From positions 1-7,306 of the forward strand of contig CANEVG010000176.1 in the NCBI GenBank assembly GCA_947442095.1: a stretch of DNA of 7,306 bases, written 5' to 3'. Origin of the DNA: Sphingomonadaceae bacterium. GTDB lineage: Bacteria; Pseudomonadota; Alphaproteobacteria; Sphingomonadales; Sphingomonadaceae. Below, one piece after another: positions 1-5,973 of the stretch (positions within the stretch are counted from its first letter, which is position 1; the number at the start of each line of letters is the position of its first letter). Under the pieces are notes generated by a model. The model ran no database searches. It worked only from the letters and a program-made list of their open reading frames with translations, and was not told the origin of the DNA. Made by a program: the position numbers and the translations under genes.

Positions 1-296
1 CGGTGCGCGAGATCGCTTCGAATTTTGACAAGCTGGCCCCGCAAGTGGTGATCGACCGGCTGAAGCCGCTGGCTGTGCCGGGCAAGCCTTGGTTCGGCAG
101 CGCGGGCGAACTCGTTGCGCAGGCCTATCTCAAGCAGGGCAAGACCGAGACGGCCGGCGCGCTGCTCGCCGCGATTGCCAAGGACAAGTCCGTGCCCGAA
201 ACGCTGCGCCGCCGCACGCGCCAACTTGCCGGGCAGCTTGGCGTGGATGCCGTGGACGATGCGGCGGTTGCTGCGCGCGGTGACCAAGGACAATAA
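1..296 (+). CDS. TPR-like protein, C-terminal part (YfgM-like; 5' end outside window)
   Basis: The reading frame is open from the left edge (first whole codon at base 3) to the TAA at 294-296, giving about 97 residues. The gene begins before the window, so the GTG at 3 is an internal valine, not a start. The fragment is helical and reads like the end of the tetratricopeptide-repeat proteins that precede bamB: the stretches VVIDRLKPLAVPGKPWFGSA and AYLKQGKTETAGALLAAIAKD form a TPR-type helix pair, followed by LAGQLGVDAV near the end. In E. coli the protein in this position, YfgM, is an inner-membrane-anchored periplasmic TPR protein associated with the SecYEG translocon and chaperones. The N-terminal membrane anchor cannot be seen here. 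The stop lies one base before the bamB start, so the two genes are almost certainly co-transcribed and probably translationally coupled. The family call is by recall and by neighbourhood; the exact role is inference. Confidence 0.8.
   Translation, partial: VREIASNFDKLAPQVVIDRLKPLAVPGKPWFGSAGELVAQAYLKQGKTETAGALLAAIAKDKSVPETLRRRTRQLAGQLGVDAVDDAAVAARGDQGQ
286..290 (+). promoter_or_regulatory. Ribosome binding site deciding the bamB start
   Basis: AAGGA lies 7 bases before the ATG at 298, inside the last codons of the TPR gene. The in-frame alternatives are worse placed: ATG 310 has no purine-rich site, and ATG 325 has GAGGA at 319-323 only one base away. This favours 298, although ATG 325 would give a more conventional basic signal-peptide start (MTRTPSLRRA). 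Confidence 0.55.
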
Positions 297-297
297 C

Positions 298-1662
298 ATG
301 GCGGCAAGTATGGGATTTGAGGATATGACCCGAACACCATCGCTCCGGCGCGCGGCGGTCTCTGCCATGCTGGTGCTGGCGCTTGCGCTTGGCGGCTGCG
401 GGCTCACCAAGGGCAAGACCAAGTCGACGCCCACCGTGGGCAATCGCATCCCGATCCTCTCGCGCATCGAGGCAGGCACCAAAGTCGATGCCGGCATGTC
501 CACGATCGAAGTGGTGCTGCCCCTTGCCGAAGCCAATCCCGATTGGGAGCAGGCGGGCGGCAGCGCATCGAAGTCCTATGGTCACCTTGTGCTGTCTTCC
601 GCGCCGCGCAAGGCGTGGAGTGTGAAGATCTCAGGTTCTACACCGATCCACCGCCTCGCCGCCTCGCCGGTGGTAGGGGGCGGGAGGCTCTACGCCATGG
701 ATACCGCCGGGCTCGTGCGTGCGTTTGATGCGGTCACTGGCAAGGAGCAGTGGAGGCAGGCCTTCCGGCTGCCGGCCAGCATGGATTCGGTGTTCGGCGG
801 CGGTGCGGGTTACAACGACGGCAAGCTTTACATCACCACTGGCCTCGGCGAAGTGGCCGCGGTGGAGGCGCAGACCGGCAAGATCATCTGGCGCGTGAAG
901 CCCGCCGGGCCGCTGCGCGGCAGCCCCACGATTGCGTTCGGCGCGATCTATGTGATGACGCAGGACAACCAGATCATCGCGCTGAACAGCGCCGATGGTG
1001 TGCAGCTTTGGAGCGAATCGGGCTCGGTGGCGCAGACCGGTGTGTTCGGTGTGGCGGCAGCTGCAGCCGGGCAAGGCACTATCGTGGCGGGCTACAGCTC
1101 GGGCGAGCTGGTGGCCTATCGCTACGAGAACGGCCGCCAACTTTGGTCAGACGCCTTGGCCCGCACCAGCATCGCCACCTCGGTTTCGACATTGACCGAT
1201 ATCGACGCCGATCCGATCATCGAGCGCGGCCGCGTTTATGCCTTGGGCCAAGGCGGGCGCATGGCCGCCTATGAACTCGTGACCGGCCAGCGCGTGTGGG
1301 AGCTCAACCTCGCGGGCATTTCCACCCCGGCGGTTGCGGGGGATTGGATCTTCACGCTGACCGACGAGGACAAACTGCTGTGCATCGCCAAAGCCACCGG
1401 CAAGGTGCGCTGGATCACGCAGCTCAAGGCCTATCGCAACGTCAAGAAGAAAAAGGGGCCGATCTTCTTTACCGGTCCGGTGCTGGCAGGTGAGCGGCTG
1501 TGGATCGCCAATTCGCGCGGTGAAGTCATATCGGCCTCGGTCACCGATGGCGCGATCAAGCGCCATGCCACGCTGGGCAAACCGATAACGCTTGCGCCCG
1601 TTGTGGCGGGCGGTGTGCTCTATGTTCTGGACGATGGCGGCCACATCACAGCGTTCCGCTGA
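298..1662 (+). CDS. bamB: Outer membrane protein assembly factor BamB (lipoprotein, PQQ-like beta-propeller)
   Basis: BamB is a periplasm-facing lipoprotein of the BAM complex; it binds BamA and helps fold beta-barrel proteins into the outer membrane. The product is 454 residues. A lipoprotein signal peptide has its hydrophobic core at about residues 21-33 and a lipobox LGGC with the acylated cysteine at residue 34. After a linker, eight propeller-blade strands of the PQQ-repeat type are recognisable, mostly ending in (T)GxxxW: near residues 129-156, 175-200, 215-241, 260-285, 311-338, 349-376, 399-420 and 439-454. A lysine-rich loop (KKKK, 383-386) lies between blades six and seven. It is longer than the 392-residue E. 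coli protein, chiefly from the longer N-terminus before the propeller. The start is set by AAGGA at 286-290; ATG 325 is an alternative giving 445 residues. The gene follows the TPR gene by one base, matching the yfgM-bamB arrangement of E. coli. The function is confident. Confidence 0.93.
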   Translation: MAASMGFEDMTRTPSLRRAAVSAMLVLALALGGCGLTKGKTKSTPTVGNRIPILSRIEAGTKVDAGMSTIEVVLPLAEANPDWEQAGGSASKSYGHLVLSSAPRKAWSVKISGSTPIHRLAASPVVGGGRLYAMDTAGLVRAFDAVTGKEQWRQAFRLPASMDSVFGGGAGYNDGKLYITTGLGEVAAVEAQTGKIIWRVKPAGPLRGSPTIAFGAIYVMTQDNQIIALNSADGVQLWSESGSVAQTGVFGVAAAAAGQGTIVAGYSSGELVAYRYENGRQLWSDALARTSIATSVSTLTDIDADPIIERGRVYALGQGGRMAAYELVTGQRVWELNLAGISTPAVAGDWIFTLTDEDKLLCIAKATGKVRWITQLKAYRNVKKKKGPIFFTGPVLAGERLWIANSRGEVISASVTDGAIKRHATLGKPITLAPVVAGGVLYVLDDGGHITAFR

Positions 1663-1731
1663 CCTTTGCCCGCTTCACTCATTGCTTTGGCATAAACGCT
1701 TTTCTTAGAGTTCGGCGTTAGCGCTGCGGGG
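1663..1731 (+). promoter_or_regulatory. Intergenic region behind bamB, possible weak promoter
   Basis: This 69-base gap has an AT-rich core (about 1681-1712) that stands out in a GC-rich setting. TTGGCA at 1687-1692 matches five of six bases of a sigma-70-type -35 box, but no good -10 hexamer lies 16-18 bases downstream. There is no stem-loop plus T-run, so no intrinsic terminator for bamB is visible. The downstream gene may have its own promoter here or be read through from bamB. This is a weak inference from base composition and one hexamer. Confidence 0.2.
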
Positions 1732-3078
1732 ATGACAGCCCCAGCATCCCGCCCGTCCAGCGATGTGTCCGCCGGAGTCGGCCTTTCGGGCCTTTCGGGC
1801 CTTGCCCTGTGGGTGATGATCTGCCGCAACTGGGGGCCAATCGCCGATGCCCTTGCGCTGCCCGGCCCGCATGAGCCGCTTTCCGGGCCGAACGCCGCGC
1901 TTACAGCGCTGCTGTTTTCCGCCACGCCAATGGTGCTGTGGTCGCTGCTGGTCGACAAGGTCCACCGGCGCGCATCCACCGGAATCGATTGGAAAAATCC
2001 GCGCCCGCTGCGCGAGGTCATGGATATCTCCATCACTAAGGTGGCCGGGCTCTGGGCCACGTGGTCGATTGTAGGCTTCATTTATTGCCTCTGCCGCTGG
2101 TACTGGCGCGGGCAATATCTGTTCGCGATGGATGTGCTGACCGCCCTTGCGCCGCTGCTGTTCATCGGCACGATCCCTTATGTGCTCTGGCTGGACCGGG
2201 TTCTGGTCAATCCGCGCGATGCTTCGTGGCATTTTGGCGCCATGCTGGTGGGGCGTGAGAGCTATGACCGCCGCGAGGTCGCCCACCATCTGCGCGCCTG
2301 GGCAGTGAAGGGCTTCTTCTGCGCCTTCATGTTCTCGATCCTGCCCGGCGGCTTCGCCAATATTGTGGCGATGGACTACCGCGCTGTGCTCGGCAATCCG
2401 ATCGCTTTGGGCGATGCGGCGGTGGAGACCATGTTCCTTGTCGACGTGCAGATCGCGATGGTCGGCTATCTCCTCACGATGAAGCCGCTTGATGCGCAGA
2501 TCCGCAGCGCCAATCCCTATCTTGGCGGCTGGGTCGCAGCGTTGATTTGCTATCCGCCGTTCATCCTCATGGGCGGTGGCGGTGTGCTGGATTATCGCAC
2601 CAACGGGTCTGAATGGACCTTCTGGCTTGAGGGGATGCCCGCGCTGCAGTGGATCTGGGCAGCCGCGCTCGTGTTCCTGACCGGCATTTACGCCTGGGCG
2701 ACCGTTGCCTTTGGCCTGCGCTTTTCAAACCTCACCTATCGCGGTGTGCTCACGAATGGCCCTTATGCCTTCACCCGGCACCCGGCCTATCTCTCCAAGA
2801 ACGCGTTCTGGTGGCTCTCGACGCTGCCGTTTCTGACGACCACGCATTCGATGGTCGATTCGGTGCGCAATACAGTGATCCTGGGGGTGGTCAGCGGCGT
2901 CTACTACTGGCGCGCGCGGACCGAGGAAGCGCATCTGCTGGCCGAGGACGCCAAATACCGCGAGTATCATGCGTGGATGGGCGAGCACGGACTTGTCACT
3001 GGCACACTGAACCGGCTTGGCCGGAAGTTCACGCGCGGGCGGCCGCGCGTGGAACCGGAAGCGCATCCTGCCGAGTAA
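1732..3078 (+). CDS. Polytopic membrane protein with C-terminal isoprenylcysteine carboxylmethyltransferase (ICMT/PEMT-like) domain
   Basis: The product is 448 residues with about eight or nine hydrophobic segments (near 16-32, 53-73, 103-124, 132-154, 191-213, 232-250, 264-286, 305-329 and 379-393). The C-terminal part carries the signature of the ICMT/phospholipid-methyltransferase superfamily: NGPYAFTRHPAYLSK (342-356) followed by a double Trp at 360-361, then an acidic/aromatic tail element EEAHLLAEDAKYREY (398-412). In characterised members these elements bind S-adenosylmethionine and shape the active site, so an SAM-dependent methylation of a lipid or membrane-associated substrate is likely. 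The substrate cannot be told. Many bacterial members are only about 150-220 residues, so roughly 300 N-terminal residues with extra membrane spans are additional. ATG 1732 is the first sensible start, but its upstream GCGGGG is too close to be a good ribosome binding site. The gene sits where der is found behind bamB in E. coli, and it converges with the ABM gene 8 bp beyond its stop. Confidence 0.75.
   Translation: MTAPASRPSSDVSAGVGLSGLSGLALWVMICRNWGPIADALALPGPHEPLSGPNAALTALLFSATPMVLWSLLVDKVHRRASTGIDWKNPRPLREVMDISITKVAGLWATWSIVGFIYCLCRWYWRGQYLFAMDVLTALAPLLFIGTIPYVLWLDRVLVNPRDASWHFGAMLVGRESYDRREVAHHLRAWAVKGFFCAFMFSILPGGFANIVAMDYRAVLGNPIALGDAAVETMFLVDVQIAMVGYLLTMKPLDAQIRSANPYLGGWVAALICYPPFILMGGGGVLDYRTNGSEWTFWLEGMPALQWIWAAALVFLTGIYAWATVAFGLRFSNLTYRGVLTNGPYAFTRHPAYLSKNAFWWLSTLPFLTTTHSMVDSVRNTVILGVVSGVYYWRARTEEAHLLAEDAKYREYHAWMGEHGLVTGTLNRLGRKFTRGRPRVEPEAHPAE
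1780..1803 (+). repeat. Short in-frame tandem repeat, 9-bp unit, about 2.7 copies
   Basis: GGCCTTTCG occurs at 1780-1788 and again at 1789-1797, followed by the partial copy GGCCTT at 1798-1803. It lies within the N-terminal coding region of the methyltransferase-like protein and encodes Gly-Leu-Ser twice, then Gly-Leu-Ala. Because the unit is 9 bp, copy-number changes would keep the frame. Confidence 0.7.
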
Positions 3079-3086
3079 GCGGCGCG

Positions 3087-3386
3087 TTAGAGGGCCTCTC
3101 CTGCGTTGCTTTCATAAAGCCTGATGTTGCGATCGTAAAAGCCGAGGCCTGCGCGCGCGGCGATCCATTCCGCCATATGTGCGCTGCTGAAATGGGCTGC
3201 AAGCGCAGGGCGATCCGTCCAGCGCTCGGCGACATGGAAGAGCGCGGGATCGGCGATGTCCTGCGCATAGCTGTACTGGATGCAGCCTTGTTCGGCTCGG
3301 GTCTCCTCGGCCACCTTGCGGGCCAGCGGCAGCAGCGCCTCGATGTGCTCTTGCGCCACCCGGAAGGTGCCCACGACCACGATCAT
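3087..3386 (-). CDS. ABM-fold putative quinol monooxygenase, copy 2 of a tandem pair
   Basis: This is a 99-residue protein with the single-domain antibiotic-biosynthesis-monooxygenase (ABM, YgiN-like) pattern: an N-terminal strand MIVVVGTFRV, a helix with LARKVAEET, then GCIQYSYAQDIADP, and the core motif FHVAERWTD..AL.AHF...HMAEW (residues about 50-74). Such proteins are dimeric cofactor-free oxygenases or quinol/quinone-handling enzymes in the cytoplasm; the substrate here is unknown. It starts 5 bp after the stop of its paralogue (3392-3691), to which I count 53 identities over 99 ungapped positions. No strong ribosome binding site precedes the ATG, so translation probably depends on coupling to the gene in front. 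It is the last gene of the leftward run and ends 8 bp from the stop of the convergent methyltransferase gene. The family call is firm; the reaction is not known. Confidence 0.85.
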   Translation of the reverse strand: MIVVVGTFRVAQEHIEALLPLARKVAEETRAEQGCIQYSYAQDIADPALFHVAERWTDRPALAAHFSSAHMAEWIAARAGLGFYDRNIRLYESNAGEAL

Positions 3387-3391
3387 GGGGA

Positions 3392-3691
3392 TCAGAGCGG
3401 CTCGCCTTCATCCGTATCGTAGAGGCGGATGTGGCGCTCCTTCATCGTCAGCGTCTGGAGGTGCGCGATCCATTCGGCGACGTGCGGCGTCTTGAGATGC
3501 GCGCCAAGTGCTTCGCGGCTCGTCCAGCGCTCGGTGATGTGGAAAATCTCTGGATCGGCGATGTCACGAGAATAGTCGTACTGGATGCAGCCGTTTTCCT
3601 GTTGTGTGGCGGCGACGACCTTGCGTGCCGCCGGCAGTGCGGCTTCGATAGCGGCGGCGTCGATGCGCAGCTTGCCCATAACGATGATCAT
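3392..3691 (-). CDS. ABM-fold putative quinol monooxygenase, copy 1 of a tandem pair
   Basis: This is a 99-residue single ABM-domain protein: N-terminal strand MIIVMGKLRI, helix with AARKVVAAT, then GCIQYDYSRDIADP, and the core FHITERWTS..AL.AHL...HVAEW (about residues 50-74). It has the same length as its downstream neighbour and aligns without gaps, sharing the GCIQY, DIADP, ERWT and AEWIA blocks. The two therefore come from a tandem duplication. Its ATG is preceded by a good ribosome binding site (complement of 3696-3703), 27 bases after the gshA stop, which points to co-transcription with gshA. ABM proteins of this type act in the cytoplasm on quinol-like or other aromatic substrates, but the sequence does not reveal which. 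The position behind gshA suggests a loose link to redox or thiol protection; that link is inference. Confidence 0.85.
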   Translation of the reverse strand: MIIVMGKLRIDAAAIEAALPAARKVVAATQQENGCIQYDYSRDIADPEIFHITERWTSREALGAHLKTPHVAEWIAHLQTLTMKERHIRLYDTDEGEPL

Positions 3692-3695
3692 TGCG

Positions 3696-3703
3696 TCTCT
3701 CCC
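3696..3703 (-). promoter_or_regulatory. Ribosome binding site of the first ABM gene
   Basis: On the - strand this reads GGGAGAGA, ending 4 bases before the ATG at 3691, with the GGGAG core about 7 bases away. It is one of the clearest ribosome binding sites in the window and lies in the 27-base gap after gshA, which suggests separate translation initiation within a shared transcript. Confidence 0.55.
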
Positions 3704-3718
3704 GCTGATTATCTGGCT

Positions 3719-5104
3719 TTAGAAACTCTTGGCCTCGTAGATCGGCTCGACCGTGCCGCCCCACGTGCCGTGATAGAGATCGAGCAGCCGCTCCGCCGGG
3801 GTCTTGCCCGTCGCCACGATCTCATCGAGCGGCTGGAGATAGCCGGTTTCGTTGTCGCCCGCGTCATTGAGCTTGCCCCGCGCCGCAAGGCCTCCGCGCG
3901 CAATGGAGAGCACTTCGGCCGCGATATCGCGCAAGGTTCCTCCGCCAGGAAGCGGTGCATCCAGGCCCAGTTTGGGCACACTGGCACGCAAGGCTTCACG
4001 GCCGTCCATGTCCCAGTCCTTGACGAGGTCCCAAGCTGCATCGAGCGCGGTCTGATCATAAAGGAGGCCCACCCAGAGAGCGGGCAGCGCGCAGATCCGG
4101 CTCCACGGGCCGCCATCGGCGCCGCGCATTTCGAGGAAGCTCTTAAGCCGCACTTCGGGGAACGCAGTCGAGAGGTGGTCGATCCAGTCAGAGCGCGTCG
4201 GTTTCTCACCCGGCAGCGCAGGCAGCTTACCATCCAGAAAATCGCGGAACGACTGGCCCGCAGCGTCGATGTAGCGCCCGTTCCGGAACACGAAGTACAT
4301 CGGCACATCGAGCATGTAGTCGACATAGCGTTCATAGCCGAAGCCCTCGTCGAACACGAAGGGCAGCATGCCGGTGCGCGCGGGATCGGTGTCTGACCAG
4401 ATGTGGCTGCGATAGGACAGGAAGCCGTTGGGCTTGCCTTCGAGGAACGGCGAATTGGCAAACAGTGCGGTCGCGAGTGGCTGCAGCGCCAGCGAAACGC
4501 GGAACTTGCGCACCATGTCCGCCTCGCTCGAATAGTCGAGATTGGTCTGGATCGTGCAGGTGCGCAGCATCATGTCGAGGCCCATGCTGCCCACGCGCGG
4601 CATATGCCGCAGCATGATGTCATAGCGGCCCTTGGGCATGATCGGCAGAACTTCGCGGGTCTTGTCTGGCCACAGCCCCATGCCCAGGTAGGCGAGCCCA
4701 AGCTTGTCGCCGATGGTCTTGACTTGCGCGAGGTGGCGGCCGGTTTCGGCGCAGGTCTGGTGCAGGTTTTCAAGCGGTGCGCCGGAGAGTTCAAGCTGGC
4801 CTGCGGGCTCGAGGCTAACTGCGCCGTCCGGCCCGCCCATCGCGATCACGTTGGGGCCGGTGTCGCTGTCTTCTAGGATCGTGGTCCAGCCGTAGTCCTG
4901 CAGCGCGAGCAGCAGATCGCGGATCCCGCCGGGTTCTGAATAGGAAGGTGCGGCGCGGTCGGCGGTCCGGTAAACAAACTTCTCGTGCTCGGTGCCGATC
5001 CGCCAGGCCTCGCGCGGCTTTTCGCCCTTCGCCATCGGCTCGACGAGCTGGTCGCGGCTCTCGATGACGGGATCGTTGCGATTCGAAACTTGTCTCGTGC
5101 TCAT
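3719..5104 (-). CDS. gshA: Glutamate-cysteine ligase (EC 6.3.2.2), plant/alphaproteobacterial type
   Basis: GshA joins L-glutamate and L-cysteine with ATP to make gamma-glutamylcysteine, the first and usually rate-limiting step of glutathione synthesis, in the cytoplasm. The product is 461 residues, the usual size for the class found in alphaproteobacteria and plants and unlike the larger E. coli GshA. Recognisable blocks are RIGTEHEKFVY (35-45, with the family's acidic substrate/metal-site residues), a SLEPAGQLELSG block, LRTCTIQTNLDYSSEADMV in the middle, and SFLEMRGADGGPW further on, with GTWGGTVEPIYEAKSF as the C-terminus. ATG 5104 is the first start that does not run into rsmE. The preceding bases hold no strong ribosome binding site (AACGAAACCGG), so efficiency may depend on the leader or on coupling. 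It lies 58 bp behind rsmE and 27 bp before the ABM pair, all on one strand, so a shared operon is likely. Confidence 0.95.
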   Translation of the reverse strand: MSTRQVSNRNDPVIESRDQLVEPMAKGEKPREAWRIGTEHEKFVYRTADRAAPSYSEPGGIRDLLLALQDYGWTTILEDSDTGPNVIAMGGPDGAVSLEPAGQLELSGAPLENLHQTCAETGRHLAQVKTIGDKLGLAYLGMGLWPDKTREVLPIMPKGRYDIMLRHMPRVGSMGLDMMLRTCTIQTNLDYSSEADMVRKFRVSLALQPLATALFANSPFLEGKPNGFLSYRSHIWSDTDPARTGMLPFVFDEGFGYERYVDYMLDVPMYFVFRNGRYIDAAGQSFRDFLDGKLPALPGEKPTRSDWIDHLSTAFPEVRLKSFLEMRGADGGPWSRICALPALWVGLLYDQTALDAAWDLVKDWDMDGREALRASVPKLGLDAPLPGGGTLRDIAAEVLSIARGGLAARGKLNDAGDNETGYLQPLDEIVATGKTPAERLLDLYHGTWGGTVEPIYEAKSF

Positions 5105-5121
5105 GCCGGTTTCGTTAGTGC

Positions 5122-5142
5122 GCTGCGCGGCCCTGCGCCAGC
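5122..5142 (-). other. GC-rich hairpin in the rsmE-gshA gap
   Basis: GCTGCGC (5122-5128) and GCGCCAGC (5135-5142) can pair as 4 bp plus 3 bp around a single bulged C, with a 6-base loop. It has no following U-run, so it does not look like an intrinsic terminator. It ends about 17 bases before the gshA ATG and could affect translation initiation or mRNA stability. In sequence this GC-rich, chance pairing is quite possible. Confidence 0.25.
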
Positions 5143-5162
5143 CGAAAACATGCGGCGCGGTT

Positions 5163-5927
5163 TCACTCGTCGAGAGCCTGCGCGCCCCAATCCCCCCGTG
5201 TGCCCATCCATAGACCGGTTGCCGCAATCGCCGCCGTTTCGGCGCGCAGCACGCGCGGGCCAAGCGTGATCGCGATTGCGGCGGGGTGCGCACGGATGGC
5301 CGCACGCTCGGCATCATCAAACCCGCCTTCGGGGCCAACGAGGAGCGCGGCGGGGCCGCTGGCCATGGCAAACGCGGTCGCGGCAGGCACACCGCCCACC
5401 TCGTCGGCGAAGAACAGACGGCGTTTGGCGGGCCAATCGCGCAGCAGCGCGGCGAGCGGCGCGGGATTGGCCAGCAAGGGCAGCGCGGTGCGCGCGCATT
5501 GCTCGGCCGCCTCGGTCATGATCGTGCGCGCGCGCTCGGGGTTGAGCTTGTCGGCCACGCAGCGCCGGGTGAGCACTGGCACAAGCTCCGCTACGCCCAG
5601 TTCGGTTGCCTTCTCGATCACGAGATCGAACGCCGCCTTCTTGGTGAGCGCAGCGCAGAGCCAGAAGTCGGGCACCCCCTCGCGCGGGCGGAGTTGCCGC
5701 TCCACGGTCAGCAACACATCGCGCTTGCCGGCCTCAGCCACGCGCGCCATCCACTCGCCCGTCTCGTCATCGCACAGGATCACCGCGTCACCGGTCGAAA
5801 CGCGCATGACTTTGCCGAGATAATGCGCTTGCCCGCCTTCGAGTGGCACGGACGCGCCCTCGACCAGGGGGCCAGGGACAAAGAGACGAGGGGCCGACTT
5901 GGGCGGCCAGGCGGAGGTGGCGGTCAT
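5163..5927 (-). CDS. rsmE: 16S rRNA (uracil(1498)-N(3))-methyltransferase RsmE
   Basis: RsmE methylates N3 of U1498 of 16S rRNA in the assembled 30S subunit, using S-adenosylmethionine. The product is 254 residues, the normal size. The N-terminal PUA-like part begins at RLFVPGP (14-20) and includes QAHYLGKVMRVSTGD (33-47). The C-terminal SPOUT methyltransferase domain shows FDLVIEKATELGV (100-112), then the trefoil-knot motifs LVGPEGGF (196-203) and LGPRVLRAET (222-231), which form the SAM site and dimer interface in this family. ATG 5927 is chosen because only a short unrelated peptide precedes it (an in-frame TTG at 5951) and the family begins shortly before RLFVPG. No clear ribosome binding site is seen. 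It is divergent from ubiA and is the first gene of the leftward rsmE-gshA-ABM-ABM run. I regard the ubiA/rsmE/gshA order as common in sphingomonads, from memory. Confidence 0.93.
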   Translation of the reverse strand: MTATSAWPPKSAPRLFVPGPLVEGASVPLEGGQAHYLGKVMRVSTGDAVILCDDETGEWMARVAEAGKRDVLLTVERQLRPREGVPDFWLCAALTKKAAFDLVIEKATELGVAELVPVLTRRCVADKLNPERARTIMTEAAEQCARTALPLLANPAPLAALLRDWPAKRRLFFADEVGGVPAATAFAMASGPAALLVGPEGGFDDAERAAIRAHPAAIAITLGPRVLRAETAAIAATGLWMGTRGDWGAQALDE

Positions 5928-5973
5928 GGTTAGGGCACTAGCCGATTGCAAGCGTCAGGGCTATGCTAGTGGC
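5928..5973. promoter_or_regulatory. Divergent rsmE/ubiA control region with an inverted repeat
   Basis: This 46-bp gap must hold or border the start signals for both rsmE (left) and ubiA (right). CACTAGC at 5936-5942 and GCTAGTG at 5965-5971 form a perfect 7-bp inverted repeat with a 22-bp spacer. The spacing places the arm centres 29 bp apart, close to three helical turns, as some dimeric regulators require. TATGCT at 5962-5967 resembles a -10 box that would start transcription about at the ubiA ATG (a leaderless message), but no matching -35 box is evident. Regulation is inference only. Confidence 0.35.

Noticed and set aside
115..297. Upstream extension of the bamB frame from 115
   Set aside because: It lies wholly within the TPR gene in another frame, encodes an arginine-rich shadow peptide, and would bury the lipoprotein signal.
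1688..1704. Possible sigma-54 type promoter (TGGCAT near 1688)
   Set aside because: The second element at the required spacing reads CTTTT rather than TTGC, so the match fails at the invariant GC.
3090..3100. Short palindrome AGAGGGCCTCT as a terminator between the convergent genes
   Set aside because: The stem is only 4 bp with a 3-base loop, it lies inside the ABM coding end, and no T-run follows on either strand.
2649..3422. A 257-codon + strand frame spanning the end of the methyltransferase gene and the convergent ABM gene
   Set aside because: It reads across two real genes in the wrong frame or strand, and its composition is that of a shadow frame.
3431..4396. A 321-codon open frame on the + strand, antisense to gshA and the first ABM gene
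   Set aside because: It overlaps two confidently identified genes on the other strand, shows no recognisable domain, and is rich in Arg/His/Ala. That is typical of antisense frames in GC-rich DNA, where stops are rare.
5105..5392. Extension of the gshA reading frame upstream, to 557 codons
   Set aside because: The extra N-terminus runs through the 3' end of rsmE and has no resemblance to the GshA family. ATG 5104 gives the normal length.
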